Source: Puniceicoccales bacterium
Lineage (GTDB): Bacteria; Verrucomicrobiota; Verrucomicrobiia; Opitutales; UBA953
Assembly: GCA_031256995.1 (NCBI GenBank)
Contig: JAIRPL010000030.1
Location: forward strand, 1-61,777
Reading direction: 5' to 3'
DNA length: 61,777 bases
In this document: positions 35,194 to 45,674 of the stretch, in pieces
Layout: each line of letters opens with the position of its first letter
Numbering within the stretch: position 1 is the first letter of the stretch
Translations under genes and position numbers: made by a program
Notes under the pieces: generated by a model
What the model saw: the letters and a program-made list of their open reading frames with translations, nothing else
Database searches by the model: none
What the model was told of the DNA's origin: nothing

Positions 35194-35309
35194 GTTTGGC
35201 AGCGAGTGGCTTGGGGTCGCTCCGAAGCCGTTTTTCCCCAAAAGAGGCCCGCCCGCCGTTTCACTGCGGGCAGAGAGGCTGGCAGGTTCTGGCGATTCGC
35301 GCACGAAAC

Positions 35310-37880
35310 TCATTTCCCTTTGGGCGTGAGAACGTATGCAAGGGAATTCTGGGCACGAAGATATTTCGCGGCAAACGCGGCAATGGTGGCGTTGTTTTGC
35401 GCCTCAAGCTGCGCCTCCCAAAATGCGTCGCGGTTGACGTCCATCCCATAAAGTGCGTTCAGCGAGGCATTCAGGGTTCTGACGCCAAGGGATTGGGCGG
35501 CCATGCGGCGATTGGTGCGCAGGCGTGCCTTTGAGGAGGCAATGTCGGCATCGGAAAACAAGCCCTCGCGGGCGCGTTGTATCTCCTCTTGCATGGCAAG
35601 AAGCACGGTTTCGACATGTTGCGGCGCCGTCCCGGCATAGAGATAAAACATGCCCTCCTTCAGGGAGGAAACGCGATTGGAGCCGATAAAGTAGGCCAGC
35701 CCCCGCTCCTCGCGCACCGAAATGAACAAGCGGCTCGCCATGCCAGTGAGAAGATCGTCAAGCAGCTGGCCGACAATATATTCCTGGCTGGTGATGCCGA
35801 TGTCGGGGAAGGCCAGAAAGACAAGGGCCTGCCCGCAATCGCGGGTTTCGTCCACTCGCCCGGCGCGCGCGGGCAGCGCTGGCGTGGACACGTCAGAAGC
35901 GGCCGAGTCGTGCTGTGGAGGCGGGACGGCGTGCCAATCGAGGAAATAACGGTTCAACTCTTCCATCACCGCGTCCTGGTCAAAATCACCCGAAACGGCA
36001 ATGATGGTGTTCCTGGGGCGGACGATGGCGGCGTAAAGGGAGCGGACATCCACGGGCGTCATTTTCTCAAGCGAGTTCTGCGTCCCAAGTGATGACACTG
36101 CAAGAGGATGGGCGCCAAAGAAAATCTCGCGCAACCGCCGGTGCCCATATTCCAAGACATCGTCATACCCTTCCTGCAGGGTGGAAATCTGGTCGTCGCG
36201 CTCCAACTGAAAAGTGCGCTCGGCAAGGGCGGGGTTCAGGACGGCGTCGGCAAGCAAGCCAATCCCGGCCGAAACGTCGCCACGAAGGACCTCGATCGAA
36301 AGTCCAAAGCTATTGTTTCCTGCGGAGTCGAGCAGGGAGGCGCCAAGGACTTCCGCCGCCTCGGCAACCTCGCCAGCCGTGCGGGTTTCGGTGTCCCGTG
36401 TGAGCATTGTGCCCAGCAAGGCGCAAAGACCGCGCTTCCCGTCCGGTTCCCGGGTGCCGCCGCCGGGGAACATGATCCGAAAATTCACTTTCGGGAAACA
36501 TTTTGCGGGTTGGAGGAGAATGCGAAGACCGTTTTCAAAACGAACCTCGGAAAACGGATTGAAAGCGGAGGCGCTGGCCGTCCCTGGAGCGCCCCCCGTC
36601 GCTGGAGCGGGCTGCGGCTCCATCGCCACACACGTCAATTTGTCACGAAGGATGTGGCGGCGGGCGGCCTCAAGCACGTCATTGGGCGTGAGATTGTGAA
36701 TGCGCTCCAAATAGCGGCGCGGGTAACCGAGATCGCCGATGACAATGGCTTGCAGGCCAAGTTGCGAGGCGATGCGGGAGATGGTCTTGCGATTCTCCAG
36801 AAAAGCCATGAGGCAGGCACGCCGGGCCTTGTCAAACTCAGCCTTGTAAAGGCCGTCGCGCAACAGGGTTTCCACGACTTCGAGCACGGCGCTTTCGATC
36901 TCGGCCCGGCGCCCGGGATCCGCCGTGTAGGAACACCAAAGCATTCCGGTGACACCTGGGAGCCAGTTGTGGGCGCCAATGCCATGAACAAGCGCCAGCT
37001 CGTCGTGAAGCCGTCTATGCAGGCGGGAACTTTCCCCAAGGCCAAGGAGCATGGAAAAAACATCCAGCGCCGGCGAGTCCGGGTGCCGCATCCCGGGGAT
37101 GCGCCAGGCCATGCACCCGCGCAGCACTTTCACATTGGAATCAAGCGAGGCCGAGCGCGCGGCAAGCTGGTCGGGTTCGGTGGGGACATTGGGCGCGCCA
37201 ATGGCGCCAGCGGGAGCGGAACCAAAATACTTTTCCGCCCAGGCAAAAACGGACTCCTCCTCCAGCGTCCCGGCCACGATGAGCACAAGATTGTTGGGCG
37301 CATAGCGCGCCTTGTGGTAATCAAGCACTTGCTGGTGCGTCAACGCCGCGAACGCGTCGCGAAGACCGATGACCGGAAAGCGCGTCGGGTGAATATAGAC
37401 GACCTCGCGCAACAACGCCTCGAAAAGAACGGAATCCGGATCGTCATTGTACATGTCAATTTCGCGCAAAATGACCTCGCGCTCGCGGGCGGCATCCTCC
37501 GGATCGAGCAAAGGCCGGAGGGTCATCTCGGCAAGCACGTCCAAGGCAAGTTCCGCGCATTCGGAAGGTCCGTCAATGTGGAACACCGTGCGGTCAAACG
37601 TGGTGTAGGCATTCATCGTGGCACCAGCGGCTTGCACGACCTTGGCAAGCTCCGAGCACGAGTACTTTTTCGTGCCTTTGAAAACCAGGTGCTCGAGGTA
37701 GTGCGAAAGGCCGGAGCCAAGCAGCGCGCCTTCGTGAATACTCCCGGTCTTGACCCATACCTGGGCGGAAACAAGCCCGGCGGAAGGCTCCCGTGAAAAC
37801 AGCACGGTCAGACCGTTGCGAAGAATGCGGCGCGACGGCTCGGCGCCAAAAAGTTGCTCCGTGGAGAGTGTGTCAGGCAT
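35310..37880 (-). CDS. M16 (insulinase/pitrilysin-type) zinc metallopeptidase
   Basis: A protein of 856 residues consisting of two M16 halves. The N-terminal half carries the inverted zinc motif HYLEH (GSGLSHYLEHLVFKGT) and the distal Glu ligand in EREVILREIDMYND, so it should be active. The second half has no HxxEH and is the usual inactive clamshell partner, with the R/Y-pair region near ERGLAYFIGSN. No signal peptide is visible, so it looks cytoplasmic. It ends in LTPKGK. Divergent from pgk across 356 bases. Confidence 0.9.
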   Translation of the reverse strand: MPDTLSTEQLFGAEPSRRILRNGLTVLFSREPSAGLVSAQVWVKTGSIHEGALLGSGLSHYLEHLVFKGTKKYSCSELAKVVQAAGATMNAYTTFDRTVFHIDGPSECAELALDVLAEMTLRPLLDPEDAAREREVILREIDMYNDDPDSVLFEALLREVVYIHPTRFPVIGLRDAFAALTHQQVLDYHKARYAPNNLVLIVAGTLEEESVFAWAEKYFGSAPAGAIGAPNVPTEPDQLAARSASLDSNVKVLRGCMAWRIPGMRHPDSPALDVFSMLLGLGESSRLHRRLHDELALVHGIGAHNWLPGVTGMLWCSYTADPGRRAEIESAVLEVVETLLRDGLYKAEFDKARRACLMAFLENRKTISRIASQLGLQAIVIGDLGYPRRYLERIHNLTPNDVLEAARRHILRDKLTCVAMEPQPAPATGGAPGTASASAFNPFSEVRFENGLRILLQPAKCFPKVNFRIMFPGGGTREPDGKRGLCALLGTMLTRDTETRTAGEVAEAAEVLGASLLDSAGNNSFGLSIEVLRGDVSAGIGLLADAVLNPALAERTFQLERDDQISTLQEGYDDVLEYGHRRLREIFFGAHPLAVSSLGTQNSLEKMTPVDVRSLYAAIVRPRNTIIAVSGDFDQDAVMEELNRYFLDWHAVPPPQHDSAASDVSTPALPARAGRVDETRDCGQALVFLAFPDIGITSQEYIVGQLLDDLLTGMASRLFISVREERGLAYFIGSNRVSSLKEGMFYLYAGTAPQHVETVLLAMQEEIQRAREGLFSDADIASSKARLRTNRRMAAQSLGVRTLNASLNALYGMDVNRDAFWEAQLEAQNNATIAAFAAKYLRAQNSLAYVLTPKGK

Positions 37881-38236
37881 AAAATAAAAAGTGAATGAAA
37901 CGGTTGAAAAACGGAAAAAGATCCATGAAGGATCCAGACTCCGCCACCGGGCACATCCCCTTGGTCAAAAAACGCAGACTTGGCGAAGTCCCAAGAACCA
38001 CCCTGTTTTTATCAGGGCCGCTTGCTGGCATGCAAGGTGTCCGGTGGCAAGCCCACATCACCGCCAATCGTGTTACAAACGGCAAGGTTTTTTGGAATAA
38101 CACCCGGCATGCCCCCCCCCCTCTGCCGCACCCTGCCCCACCAAGCGCCAATGTCCCCAAGGCCCGTCTGCTCCCTAAAAAAGCGGTTGCTCTGGCTGGC
38201 GTGCGCCCATTTCCTGCGGCGCTTACTTTTCAATCC
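37881..38236. other. divergent intergenic region, M16 peptidase / pgk
   Basis: About 356 bases with no gene. It should contain promoters for both directions. A TTACAA-like element lies at 38065-38070, a T run at 38088-38093 and a C9 tract near 38110. A short CTTGC/GCAAG inverted repeat lies near 38020-38036. Nothing further could be assigned. Confidence 0.4.
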
Positions 38237-39508
38237 ATGCCAACCGTAAAAACCATCAAGGACGCCAACCTGACGGGAAAACGGGTCCTCATCCGTGTGG
38301 ACTTCAACGTTCCCCAAGACAAAAAGACTGGCGCCATCACAAACAATGCGCGCATCGTCGCCGCGCTCCCCACCATCCAGTATGCACTCGATCAAGGCGC
38401 GGCCGTCGTCCTGATGTCTCATCTTGGCCGCCCCGATGGCCGGGTGGAGGCAAAGTACTCCCTCAAGCCAGTGGCCGAGGAGCTGGGCAAACTCCTGGCC
38501 CGCCCTGTCTGCTTCGCGCCCGACTGCGTTGGCCCCGAGGTCGAAAAACTTGCCGCCGCACTCAAGCCCGGCGACGTGCTCCTGCTTGAAAATCTTCGCT
38601 TTCACGCCGCCGAGGAGGTGAAGCTCAAAATCAAGACCAAGAACCCCGACGGCACGGAAACCATCACAAAAGTCACCGCCCCCGATGCCGAGGTGGCCGC
38701 GTTCCGCGCCAGCCTCTCCAAACTCGGCGATGTGTATGTCAATGACGCCTTCGGCACCGCGCACCGCGCCCATTCCTCGATGATCGGCGTGAACCTCCCC
38801 GAAAAACTCTCCGGATTCCTGCTCCAGAAAGAGGTGGAGGCATTTGACGCCGTGATCGCCGCCCCCAAACGCCCCCTTCTGGCCATTCTCGGCGGCGCGA
38901 AAATCGCCGACAAGATTCCCCTCATTGAGAACCTGATAGACAAGGCCAACGAAATCATCATCGGCGGCGCCATGGCGTTCACGTTCCTGAAAGTCCTCGA
39001 AAATGTCCGGATCGGCGCCTCCCTCTTCGACGCCGAGGGTGCCACGCTCGTCCCGGCCATCATGGAAAAGGCAAAAGCCAAAGGCGTGAAAATAATTCTT
39101 CCCGTGGATTTCATCGCCGCGGACAAGTTTGCGCCTGACGCCGCCGCCAAGCCGGCGGACAAGGCGACGGGCATTGACGACGGCTGGCTCGGGCTTGACG
39201 TCGGCCCCTTGTCCATCGAGCTGTTCAGGGCCGCCATCCAGCGCGCCAACACCATCATCTGGAACGGCCCGGCGGGCGTCTTTGAGTTCGACAAATTCGC
39301 CGGCGGCACCGCCGCGATGGCCGCCGACATCGGGGCCGCCACGGAGCGCGGCGCCTTCACGGTCGTCGGCGGGGGCGACACGGCCACGGCGGCGAAGAAA
39401 TTCGGCGTCGCGAAAAAAGTCTCCCATTGCTCCACCGGCGGCGGCGCGTCGCTTGAATACCTTGAGGGCAAGGTGCTTCCGGGCATCGCCGCGCTCGACA
39501 CCAAGTGA
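38237..39508 (+). CDS. pgk: phosphoglycerate kinase
   Basis: A protein of 423 residues from ATG 38237. Transfers phosphate between 1,3-bisphosphoglycerate and ADP. Motifs: [57 protein letters not shown], and nucleotide-binding [11 protein letters not shown] and VGGGDTATA. It is slightly longer than the usual 395-400 residues because of an insertion after 'LRFHAAEE' ([17 protein letters not shown]), a segment seen in some bacterial PGKs. tpiA follows 97 bases later in the same direction and the pair shares a terminator. Confidence 0.97.
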   Translation: MPTVKTIKDANLTGKRVLIRVDFNVPQDKKTGAITNNARIVAALPTIQYALDQGAAVVLMSHLGRPDGRVEAKYSLKPVAEELGKLLARPVCFAPDCVGPEVEKLAAALKPGDVLLLENLRFHAAEEVKLKIKTKNPDGTETITKVTAPDAEVAAFRASLSKLGDVYVNDAFGTAHRAHSSMIGVNLPEKLSGFLLQKEVEAFDAVIAAPKRPLLAILGGAKIADKIPLIENLIDKANEIIIGGAMAFTFLKVLENVRIGASLFDAEGATLVPAIMEKAKAKGVKIILPVDFIAADKFAPDAAAKPADKATGIDDGWLGLDVGPLSIELFRAAIQRANTIIWNGPAGVFEFDKFAGGTAAMAADIGAATERGAFTVVGGGDTATAAKKFGVAKKVSHCSTGGGASLEYLEGKVLPGIAALDTK

Positions 39509-39605
39509 GCCGCACGGCCCCGCGCCCCCATTCCCTTGGCGGGGCGGCCACCATCACCACGCAATGAAACATCAACACATTCACAATCCCAAACCACACA
39601 CCACC

Positions 39606-40382
39606 ATGCCACGCACCCTCCTCATCGCCGGAAACTGGAAGATGAACAAAACGGCCACAGAGGCCGTCGAGCTGATCAAGGCCATCGTCCCTGCCATCGG
39701 AAAGCAAACCGACATCAACGTCGTCGTCGCCCCGCCGTTCACAGCGCTTCAGTCCGTGGGCGAAAACCTCGTGAACTCCACCGTCAACCTCGGGGCCCAG
39801 AATGTCAGCGAGAAACCTCACGGCGCCTACACCGGCGAAGTCTCGACGGCCATGCTCCGCGACCTGCACGTCACCCACGTCATCATCGGTCACAGCGAAC
39901 GCCGCAGCTATTACGGCGAGACAGATGCGATTGTTAACAAAAAGACCCTCGCCGCCCTTGAGAACACCCTCAAGCCCATCGTCTGCGTCGGCGAAACCCT
40001 GGCCGAGCGCGAAAGTGCCAAAACCTTCGAGGTCATCGGCCAGCAAATCACCGTCGGCCTGGCGAATATTCCTGCCAACCAGTTCGCCAATGTCATCGTC
40101 GCCTATGAACCCGTGTGGGCCATCGGCACAGGCAAAACCGCCACCCCGGCGATGGCGCAGGAGGTTCACGCCTTCATCCGCGCCCAACTCGCCAAGTTGC
40201 AAGGCGAGGCGGCGGCCCAAAAAACGCGCATCCTTTACGGCGGATCCATGAAGCCCGACAATGCCGACGCCCTTCTGGCGGAAGCCGACATTGACGGGGG
40301 CCTCATCGGCGGCGCCGCCCTTGTCGCCAAGGATTTCATCGCCCTTGTCGAGTCCGGTAAAAAGGCCTCCGCAAGAAAGTGA
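39606..40382 (+). CDS. tpiA: triosephosphate isomerase
   Basis: A protein of 258 residues from ATG 39606, beginning with the TIM N-terminus LLIAGNWKMNKT (catalytic Lys). The electrophilic His lies in IIGHSERRSYYGE, the catalytic Glu in AYEPVWAIGTGKTATP (loop 6), and the phosphate loop in ILYGGSMKPDNA. An in-frame ATG at 39564 would add 14 residues without homology. Interconverts DHAP and glyceraldehyde 3-phosphate. A strong terminator follows directly. Confidence 0.97.
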   Translation: MPRTLLIAGNWKMNKTATEAVELIKAIVPAIGKQTDINVVVAPPFTALQSVGENLVNSTVNLGAQNVSEKPHGAYTGEVSTAMLRDLHVTHVIIGHSERRSYYGETDAIVNKKTLAALENTLKPIVCVGETLAERESAKTFEVIGQQITVGLANIPANQFANVIVAYEPVWAIGTGKTATPAMAQEVHAFIRAQLAKLQGEAAAQKTRILYGGSMKPDNADALLAEADIDGGLIGGAALVAKDFIALVESGKKASARK

Positions 40383-40395
40383 TTCCGTCTCCTGC

Positions 40396-40438
40396 AAAAA
40401 CCGCGCTTCCCCGTTTTCCGGGGGGCGCGGTTTTTTTT
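40396..40438 (+). terminator. rho-independent terminator of pgk-tpiA
   Basis: AAAAACCGCGC pairs with GCGCGGTTTTT around a CCCC/GGGG inner stem, followed by eight T; 14 bases after the tpiA stop. The A-rich left arm makes it bidirectional, serving the convergent Aas-like gene as well. Confidence 0.9.
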
Positions 40439-40621
40439 GTTCCAAGCGGGAGGAAAGCGAGGCGGCAGGAGGCATGGCGCCACCGTTTCAACCAAGGCCC
40501 GGTGCTTTCACAGCGGGCGATCACGCGCCGCGCCTGCGCAAAGTATTCCGTGAAAATCGCAATTCGTGCCCGGCGCTTTCGCACGCGGCGACACTTGGGA
40601 ATCCGCGCGCGTCCGCGCGTT

Positions 40622-43039
40622 TCAATCCGCCTCCGCAAGTTCCCGCATTTTTTGCAGATCCAGTTTTCCTGTGGAGAGGACGGGGATGGCGTCCACGCGC
40701 TTGATGATTCGCGGAATCCAAAGATTGGCGATGCTTTCGGCGGCAAGGGCGGCACGAAGGCTCTCGGCCTCGATCTCGATTGTGGTAAGCAAGACAAGCG
40801 CCTCGCCTTTGTTCTCATCAAAACGGGAGGTGACGGCGATGCGCTGAAGGGCATCGTCGCCAAATTTCATGTGAAACGCGCGGCGGATGGCCTCCTCGAC
40901 GGCCCCGTGCGGCACCATTTCGCCGCCAATTTTCGAGAATCTCGCCTGCCTGCCCTCAATGAATATGAAACCTTCCTCGTCACGGCGCGCGATGTCGCCG
41001 GTGCAATACCAGCCATCATGGCTCAGGACCTCCTTGGTGAGCGCGGGCTGGCCAAGATAACCGCCAAAGACATTGCCGCCTTTGAGCCACATCACGCCGG
41101 ATTCCACGCCAGCCGGGGCGGGTTTTCCATCAATTGGATTGGTGAAACGCGCGGACATGCCGACAACGAGACGTCCCACGGAACCCTGGCGTTTGCCGAC
41201 AAAAAGCCCGTCGCGCACGTTCGGATCGCGTATGTCGGAGAGATTGAGCGCCGCCACGGGGGTTGTCTCCGTCGCGCCATAGCCTTCGACGTAACGCCCG
41301 CCCAGACGCGTCTCCCACTCCTCGGCAAAACCATCCGGCGTCTTCTCCGCCCCGGCTATCACGAGTTCGACCGATTTCAGGTCCTTCGGATCCGCCTTTT
41401 TCAGGTAACCCCTGTAAAACGTCGGGGTGCCAAGAAGGATCGTCGGACACTCCTCGCGAATGGTGTTGATGTTTTTTTGGGTCTCGAGTGGCGAGGGGGT
41501 GTTCACAACTCGCACGGCGCGCGTGAGCGGAAACCAGAGTGTCACGGTAATGCCAAAGCTATGAAAAATGGGGAGATTCCCAAAGAGAATGGCACCCGGA
41601 CGGATCAAACGCGTGGCGTCAAACTGCCCGCAATTGACAAGAATGTTGTGATGCGTCAACGGCACCCCCTTGGGCTGCCCGGAACTGCCGCTGGTGCAAA
41701 GAACCGTCGCCTCGCGTTCCCCGCCCCTGCGGGGCAGCCGATTCAGCGCGCTCAAAAATGCGCCGGGAAGCGCCCAGGCCGAGACAAGGTCCAAGGCGAC
41801 CGAAAACTTCGGAAGTTCCGCCGGATCCAGCAATTTTGCGACATCGACGATGCGCTCCATGCTGCTCCACGGGAAATCGGGGATTTTTTCGTCAAGCTTC
41901 TCGCGAAGGGCTTGCGCGGTGATGAAGGTCTTGACGCCCGTGGTTTCGATGCAAGCCACAAACTGCCTCGGCCCGAGGGTGAAATTAAGGTTCACCGGCG
42001 AGCGGCCAAGCAGGAGAACGGCGATGTTTGCCACAGTGGCACCCGCGCCGGGCGGAAGCAGGATGGCGACACGGGGTTCGGCACCAATCCGCGGACGCAA
42101 CACGCGGGCGACATGCCGCGCGAGCGCGTAAAGAAGGGCACCGCCAAGCACAACACGTTTGGGGCCGCCACGATCCACGACAAAGGGGAAACCAGGATGG
42201 CGCGCCAGGCTGTGGACAATCTCACGGGCAAGGTTGCGCTGAAACTCCGGTCGCTCGCCATAAAGCGTGGTGAGGAGCAGCTGCACCCGGTCCCGCAATG
42301 TGGCGACCTCGGCGGGCGGCACAGGGGCGCCAAACGCCACAGACAGGGACGGGCGCCCCGCGCGCGGAAATTTCAGGAACCCGGGGCCGTCAAAAAAGCT
42401 GAAAAGCGACCCCCACAAACCATCCACGGCGGCAGGCACCACGCTGGCGCCAGACTTGCGGGCGATAAAGGCGGCGCCACCCTGGAACGCCCCCATTGTC
42501 CCATTGCGGGAAATCTGCCCCTCGGGAAAAAGCGCGATGCAATCCCCGGCGGCAAGATGCTCGCAAGCCGTCCGGATGGCCTTCTTGGAACTATCGGGAG
42601 AAACGGGAATAAGCCCGAGGAGCCGGACGACCATCCGCATGAAAATATTGCGGTAGCCAGACCAGGTCAGGAAACGCAGGCGCCGATGCGCGATGGCGGA
42701 CAAAAGAATGGATTCGATGAACGATATGTGATTGCAGACCACAATGACAGGGCCGTCCTTGGGCAGGTTTTCCAACCCCACCACCCTGAGCCGGTAGCGG
42801 ACGCGGAAAAGCGCCATGAAGAGCGTCTGGAGGACCGCGTACCAGAATGGCACATCCTTGCTGGAGAGACGCTTGCGGCGAATGGCAAAAACAAGCAGGA
42901 CGAGCGACGCAACGGCGAGAACAAGGGCGAGGAACGCGGGCGCTTGGGAAAGTGCGTGGGTTGCGCGGGAAACCTGGGGCAGGCTCGAACCGGTGGCAGA
43001 CTCCGTCTGCGTCACACCAAGAATGGGCGGGAAAAACAT
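40622..43039 (-). CDS. Aas-like fusion: acyltransferase (PlsC type) plus acyl-ACP/CoA synthetase
   Basis: A protein of 805 residues. After a membrane segment (about 30-55) comes a PlsC-like acyltransferase with CNHISFIES, where the usual HX4D has Glu in place of Asp, and the FPEGQISRNG acyl-acceptor motif. The C-terminal half is an ANL adenylating enzyme: TSGSSGQPKGVPLTH (P-loop), GYGATETTPV, YCTGDIARRDEEG and TGKLDLQKM with the catalytic Lys. In E. coli Aas this fusion remodels lysophospholipids; here the N-terminal LplT-type transporter module of some homologues is absent. It ends close to the pgk-tpiA terminator and is divergent from a membrane protein gene. Confidence 0.85.
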   Translation of the reverse strand: MFFPPILGVTQTESATGSSLPQVSRATHALSQAPAFLALVLAVASLVLLVFAIRRKRLSSKDVPFWYAVLQTLFMALFRVRYRLRVVGLENLPKDGPVIVVCNHISFIESILLSAIAHRRLRFLTWSGYRNIFMRMVVRLLGLIPVSPDSSKKAIRTACEHLAAGDCIALFPEGQISRNGTMGAFQGGAAFIARKSGASVVPAAVDGLWGSLFSFFDGPGFLKFPRAGRPSLSVAFGAPVPPAEVATLRDRVQLLLTTLYGERPEFQRNLAREIVHSLARHPGFPFVVDRGGPKRVVLGGALLYALARHVARVLRPRIGAEPRVAILLPPGAGATVANIAVLLLGRSPVNLNFTLGPRQFVACIETTGVKTFITAQALREKLDEKIPDFPWSSMERIVDVAKLLDPAELPKFSVALDLVSAWALPGAFLSALNRLPRRGGEREATVLCTSGSSGQPKGVPLTHHNILVNCGQFDATRLIRPGAILFGNLPIFHSFGITVTLWFPLTRAVRVVNTPSPLETQKNINTIREECPTILLGTPTFYRGYLKKADPKDLKSVELVIAGAEKTPDGFAEEWETRLGGRYVEGYGATETTPVAALNLSDIRDPNVRDGLFVGKRQGSVGRLVVGMSARFTNPIDGKPAPAGVESGVMWLKGGNVFGGYLGQPALTKEVLSHDGWYCTGDIARRDEEGFIFIEGRQARFSKIGGEMVPHGAVEEAIRRAFHMKFGDDALQRIAVTSRFDENKGEALVLLTTIEIEAESLRAALAAESIANLWIPRIIKRVDAIPVLSTGKLDLQKMRELAEAD

Positions 43040-43175
43040 TCGGCGTTTGACTTATTCCACCCCTCCCCTCCTTTGCAAGGGCGTTTTGCGCCGGCATCAA
43101 ATTTCAGCCCCGGACACAATCCGGTTGCCCTATCCGCATGCCGGGTTTTTGCTCAAACCGAGTGATGTCAAAGGC

Positions 43176-45611
43176 ATGAGTGGCTTTCAAAGCGGAAAAA
43201 ATAACAACGCAAGCTCCCGCCAAGGGGATGGTTCGCGTCCCGAAAAACATTGGCGACCGCTGGCAAGCCTGCCTGGCAAGCTCAACCTTGGATGGTTGCT
43301 GCCATTGTCAATGGCGGTGGGGGGCGCCCTGTCGGTCCGTTGTGGAATTGACGCGAATTATGACCTAAAAAAATACCATCTGCACAACGGATGGGCATTG
43401 CTCAATGGGCGGCTTGGGGTGGATTTATTTCCAGCCGGCCTGCAAACATACTACCCCCCCCTGCTGGATGTCCCCTATTACCTGCTGGCCGTGGAGTGGT
43501 TTCCGGACTCGCCGCGAATCGTGACATTTTTGATGGGAATCCCCACGGGAATCCTGATTTTTCTGACATTTCTTTGCATCCACCAGGTCCTAAGAGCACT
43601 GCCAGGATTCAGCGAAATCGAACGCCGTTTTTTCGCGGGATTGCTCGCATTTTTCGGCCTTGGCGGCACTTCGCTTGTGATCCAGATCGGCTCAACGACG
43701 AACGAGGTGCAGACCGCCTGCCTTGTGCTTGGCGCGCTGGCCGCGTTTCTGTCCTTGCGTGAGCGCCACCCCATTGCCGCCGCGACGGCGGCCGGCGCTT
43801 TGCTCGGCGCCGGCACGGGTTTCAAATTGACCGCCGCGCCCTACACCGTCGCATTCGCGGCCGGCCTGCTGGCACAAAGCGGGGGGAGCATCCCAAGCCT
43901 TCCGCGTTTTCTCAAAAAAACACGGGCAGCCAAACCCGCAAATCCGCCCTGCCCCGCTCGGGGCGTTCCCGCAAAAAAACCGCTGTCGCACAAATTTCTT
44001 CCTGCTTTCGTCTCATTTTCCGGCGCCTGGTGGGTGGCGTTTCTCGCCGTCTACGGATGGTGGGGATGCACACTCTACAAACTCACGGGAAACCCCGTCT
44101 TCCCGATGTACAACAACATCTTCAAGTCGGACTGGATTCCGGAAAAAGCTTTGCCGGGGTCCTGGTTCGTCCCGCAATCGCTGCAAGAAGCCCTGTTTTT
44201 TCCTTTCACGTGGGTGAATTCCCGCGCCATCTCCGCCTCCGCAGGCACGGATCTGCGGTTTGCCTTCGCGTATGTCACCGCAGCCGTATGGGTCGTGTTT
44301 TTGTGTCTGCAATGGGGAAGGCGCCTGCTTCCCGCGAACACCAACCAGGACACCCGGACTTCCTTGCAAGGCGATGATCGGGAAAACCCGGGGGACGGAT
44401 GCCGGCTTCTCCCAAAAGCGGCAAAATTCATCATAGTTTTCCTCCTTTTTGGATTTGTGATCTGGGAGGCCTTGTTCTCGGTCTTGCGTTATGCCATTCC
44501 CATGGAAGTCCTGTTGGGGTTGGTGCCGTTCATCGCAACGTGGCACCTGCTGGATTCGCTTGGCGTCAGACAGGGGGATAAAAAACGCAACCTCGCTCTC
44601 GCGGCGATTCTCATCACGCTGACCGTGCTGGCAACCGCCACGACAAAATTCCCATTCTGGGGACGCGTGAGGGATGACGCAAAAAATCCTCAAAAACGGG
44701 TCTTCGACGTTTCGATCCCCAAATTGCCCGACAATTCCCTCGTCGTGCTCTACACTCCGGAGACGCAATTTCTCGCGCCCTTCATCGCAAAGGAAAATCC
44801 AACGGCCACATTTGTCAGCCCTGGCGACGAACCGTTGTTTCTCCTGCGCGCGATGAAGGATGGCAGCCTGCGCAAACGGGTGCTCGACCGCATTCGCGAG
44901 CATCCGGGGCCTGTCTTAGTGTTGCTCCACCACGGATACACCGGATTCTCCAAGCATTTGGCGGATTTCGGGCTTTCCATTTCCTCCAACCTATACCAGC
45001 GCATCCCGACTTCATACGAGGCATTCAACACCGGCGATTTCCAGCTCCATCTTGCCGAAAAAACGAACGCCTCAAACGCGGCAAACAACCCGCACAAGGA
45101 AGCATTCGCAAAAGGCATCCCCCTCCCGGATCCCCACCCTTTCCATTTTTCCGCCAATGACATGGGAATGGATCTGCACAAACGACTCCATTTCGTCTCC
45201 GGCTGGAAACCCGCGGGGGGAAACGGCTTTTGGAAATCCACAAAAAGAGCATCGAGAATAAACTTCTACCTGAGCCGGGAGGAGATCGGGAAACTCGAAT
45301 CCCCGCTCCTTGAATTGTCCGGGGAATGGATTCACCCGCAAACACTCATCGTGTCGTTGAATGGGACGCCCCTCCCTCCCCGGCAACAGCAAGCGGGCGC
45401 CTCCAGCCTGCTCCACATTCCCAAGGGCTTGTTGCGTGACGTCACGCAAGGCGCCAACACGCTCACCTTTGAATGGCCCGGCGCGCGTGCCGCCGACGAC
45501 CTCCCTTGGCCACTCGTCCGACGCCCGCGCTCCGGCACACTCCCCCTTGAGGCATTCGTGCTCCACAAACTGCGCCTCCTGCCCCGCCCCGCCTCCACGG
45601 ACGCCAGATAA
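43176..45611 (+). CDS. polytopic membrane protein, function unknown
   Basis: A protein of 811 residues from ATG 43176. It has about 10 predicted membrane spans between residues 35 and 490, among them VTFLMGIPTGILIFLTFLCI, FVSFSGAWWVAFLAVYGWW and FIIVFLLFGFVIWEALFSV. The N-terminal architecture (first loop after span 1 with aromatic-rich YYPPLLDVPYYLLAVEWFP) resembles GT-C glycosyltransferases or mannosyltransferases, but no DxD-type active site could be fixed. The C-terminal 300 residues are soluble, with a beta-rich end (ESPLLELSGEWIHPQTLIVSLNG). Divergent from Aas. A terminator-like inverted repeat separates it from xylB. Confidence 0.6.
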   Translation: MSGFQSGKNNNASSRQGDGSRPEKHWRPLASLPGKLNLGWLLPLSMAVGGALSVRCGIDANYDLKKYHLHNGWALLNGRLGVDLFPAGLQTYYPPLLDVPYYLLAVEWFPDSPRIVTFLMGIPTGILIFLTFLCIHQVLRALPGFSEIERRFFAGLLAFFGLGGTSLVIQIGSTTNEVQTACLVLGALAAFLSLRERHPIAAATAAGALLGAGTGFKLTAAPYTVAFAAGLLAQSGGSIPSLPRFLKKTRAAKPANPPCPARGVPAKKPLSHKFLPAFVSFSGAWWVAFLAVYGWWGCTLYKLTGNPVFPMYNNIFKSDWIPEKALPGSWFVPQSLQEALFFPFTWVNSRAISASAGTDLRFAFAYVTAAVWVVFLCLQWGRRLLPANTNQDTRTSLQGDDRENPGDGCRLLPKAAKFIIVFLLFGFVIWEALFSVLRYAIPMEVLLGLVPFIATWHLLDSLGVRQGDKKRNLALAAILITLTVLATATTKFPFWGRVRDDAKNPQKRVFDVSIPKLPDNSLVVLYTPETQFLAPFIAKENPTATFVSPGDEPLFLLRAMKDGSLRKRVLDRIREHPGPVLVLLHHGYTGFSKHLADFGLSISSNLYQRIPTSYEAFNTGDFQLHLAEKTNASNAANNPHKEAFAKGIPLPDPHPFHFSANDMGMDLHKRLHFVSGWKPAGGNGFWKSTKRASRINFYLSREEIGKLESPLLELSGEWIHPQTLIVSLNGTPLPPRQQQAGASSLLHIPKGLLRDVTQGANTLTFEWPGARAADDLPWPLVRRPRSGTLPLEAFVLHKLRLLPRPASTDAR

Positions 45612-45613
45612 AA

Positions 45614-45659
45614 AATTCCCGCCACGCAAACCCGCCTCCGGGTTCGCACAGAGGGAATT
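45614..45659. terminator. nested inverted repeat between convergent genes
   Basis: Outer AATTCCC/GGGAATT (45614-45620 and 45653-45659) and inner AACCCG/CGGGTT (45629-45634 and 45639-45644). On the minus strand the inner hairpin is followed by a T-rich GAATTTTTTAT, suiting termination of xylB. Confidence 0.65.
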
Positions 45660-45674
45660 CCGGCCACAGCCCCT

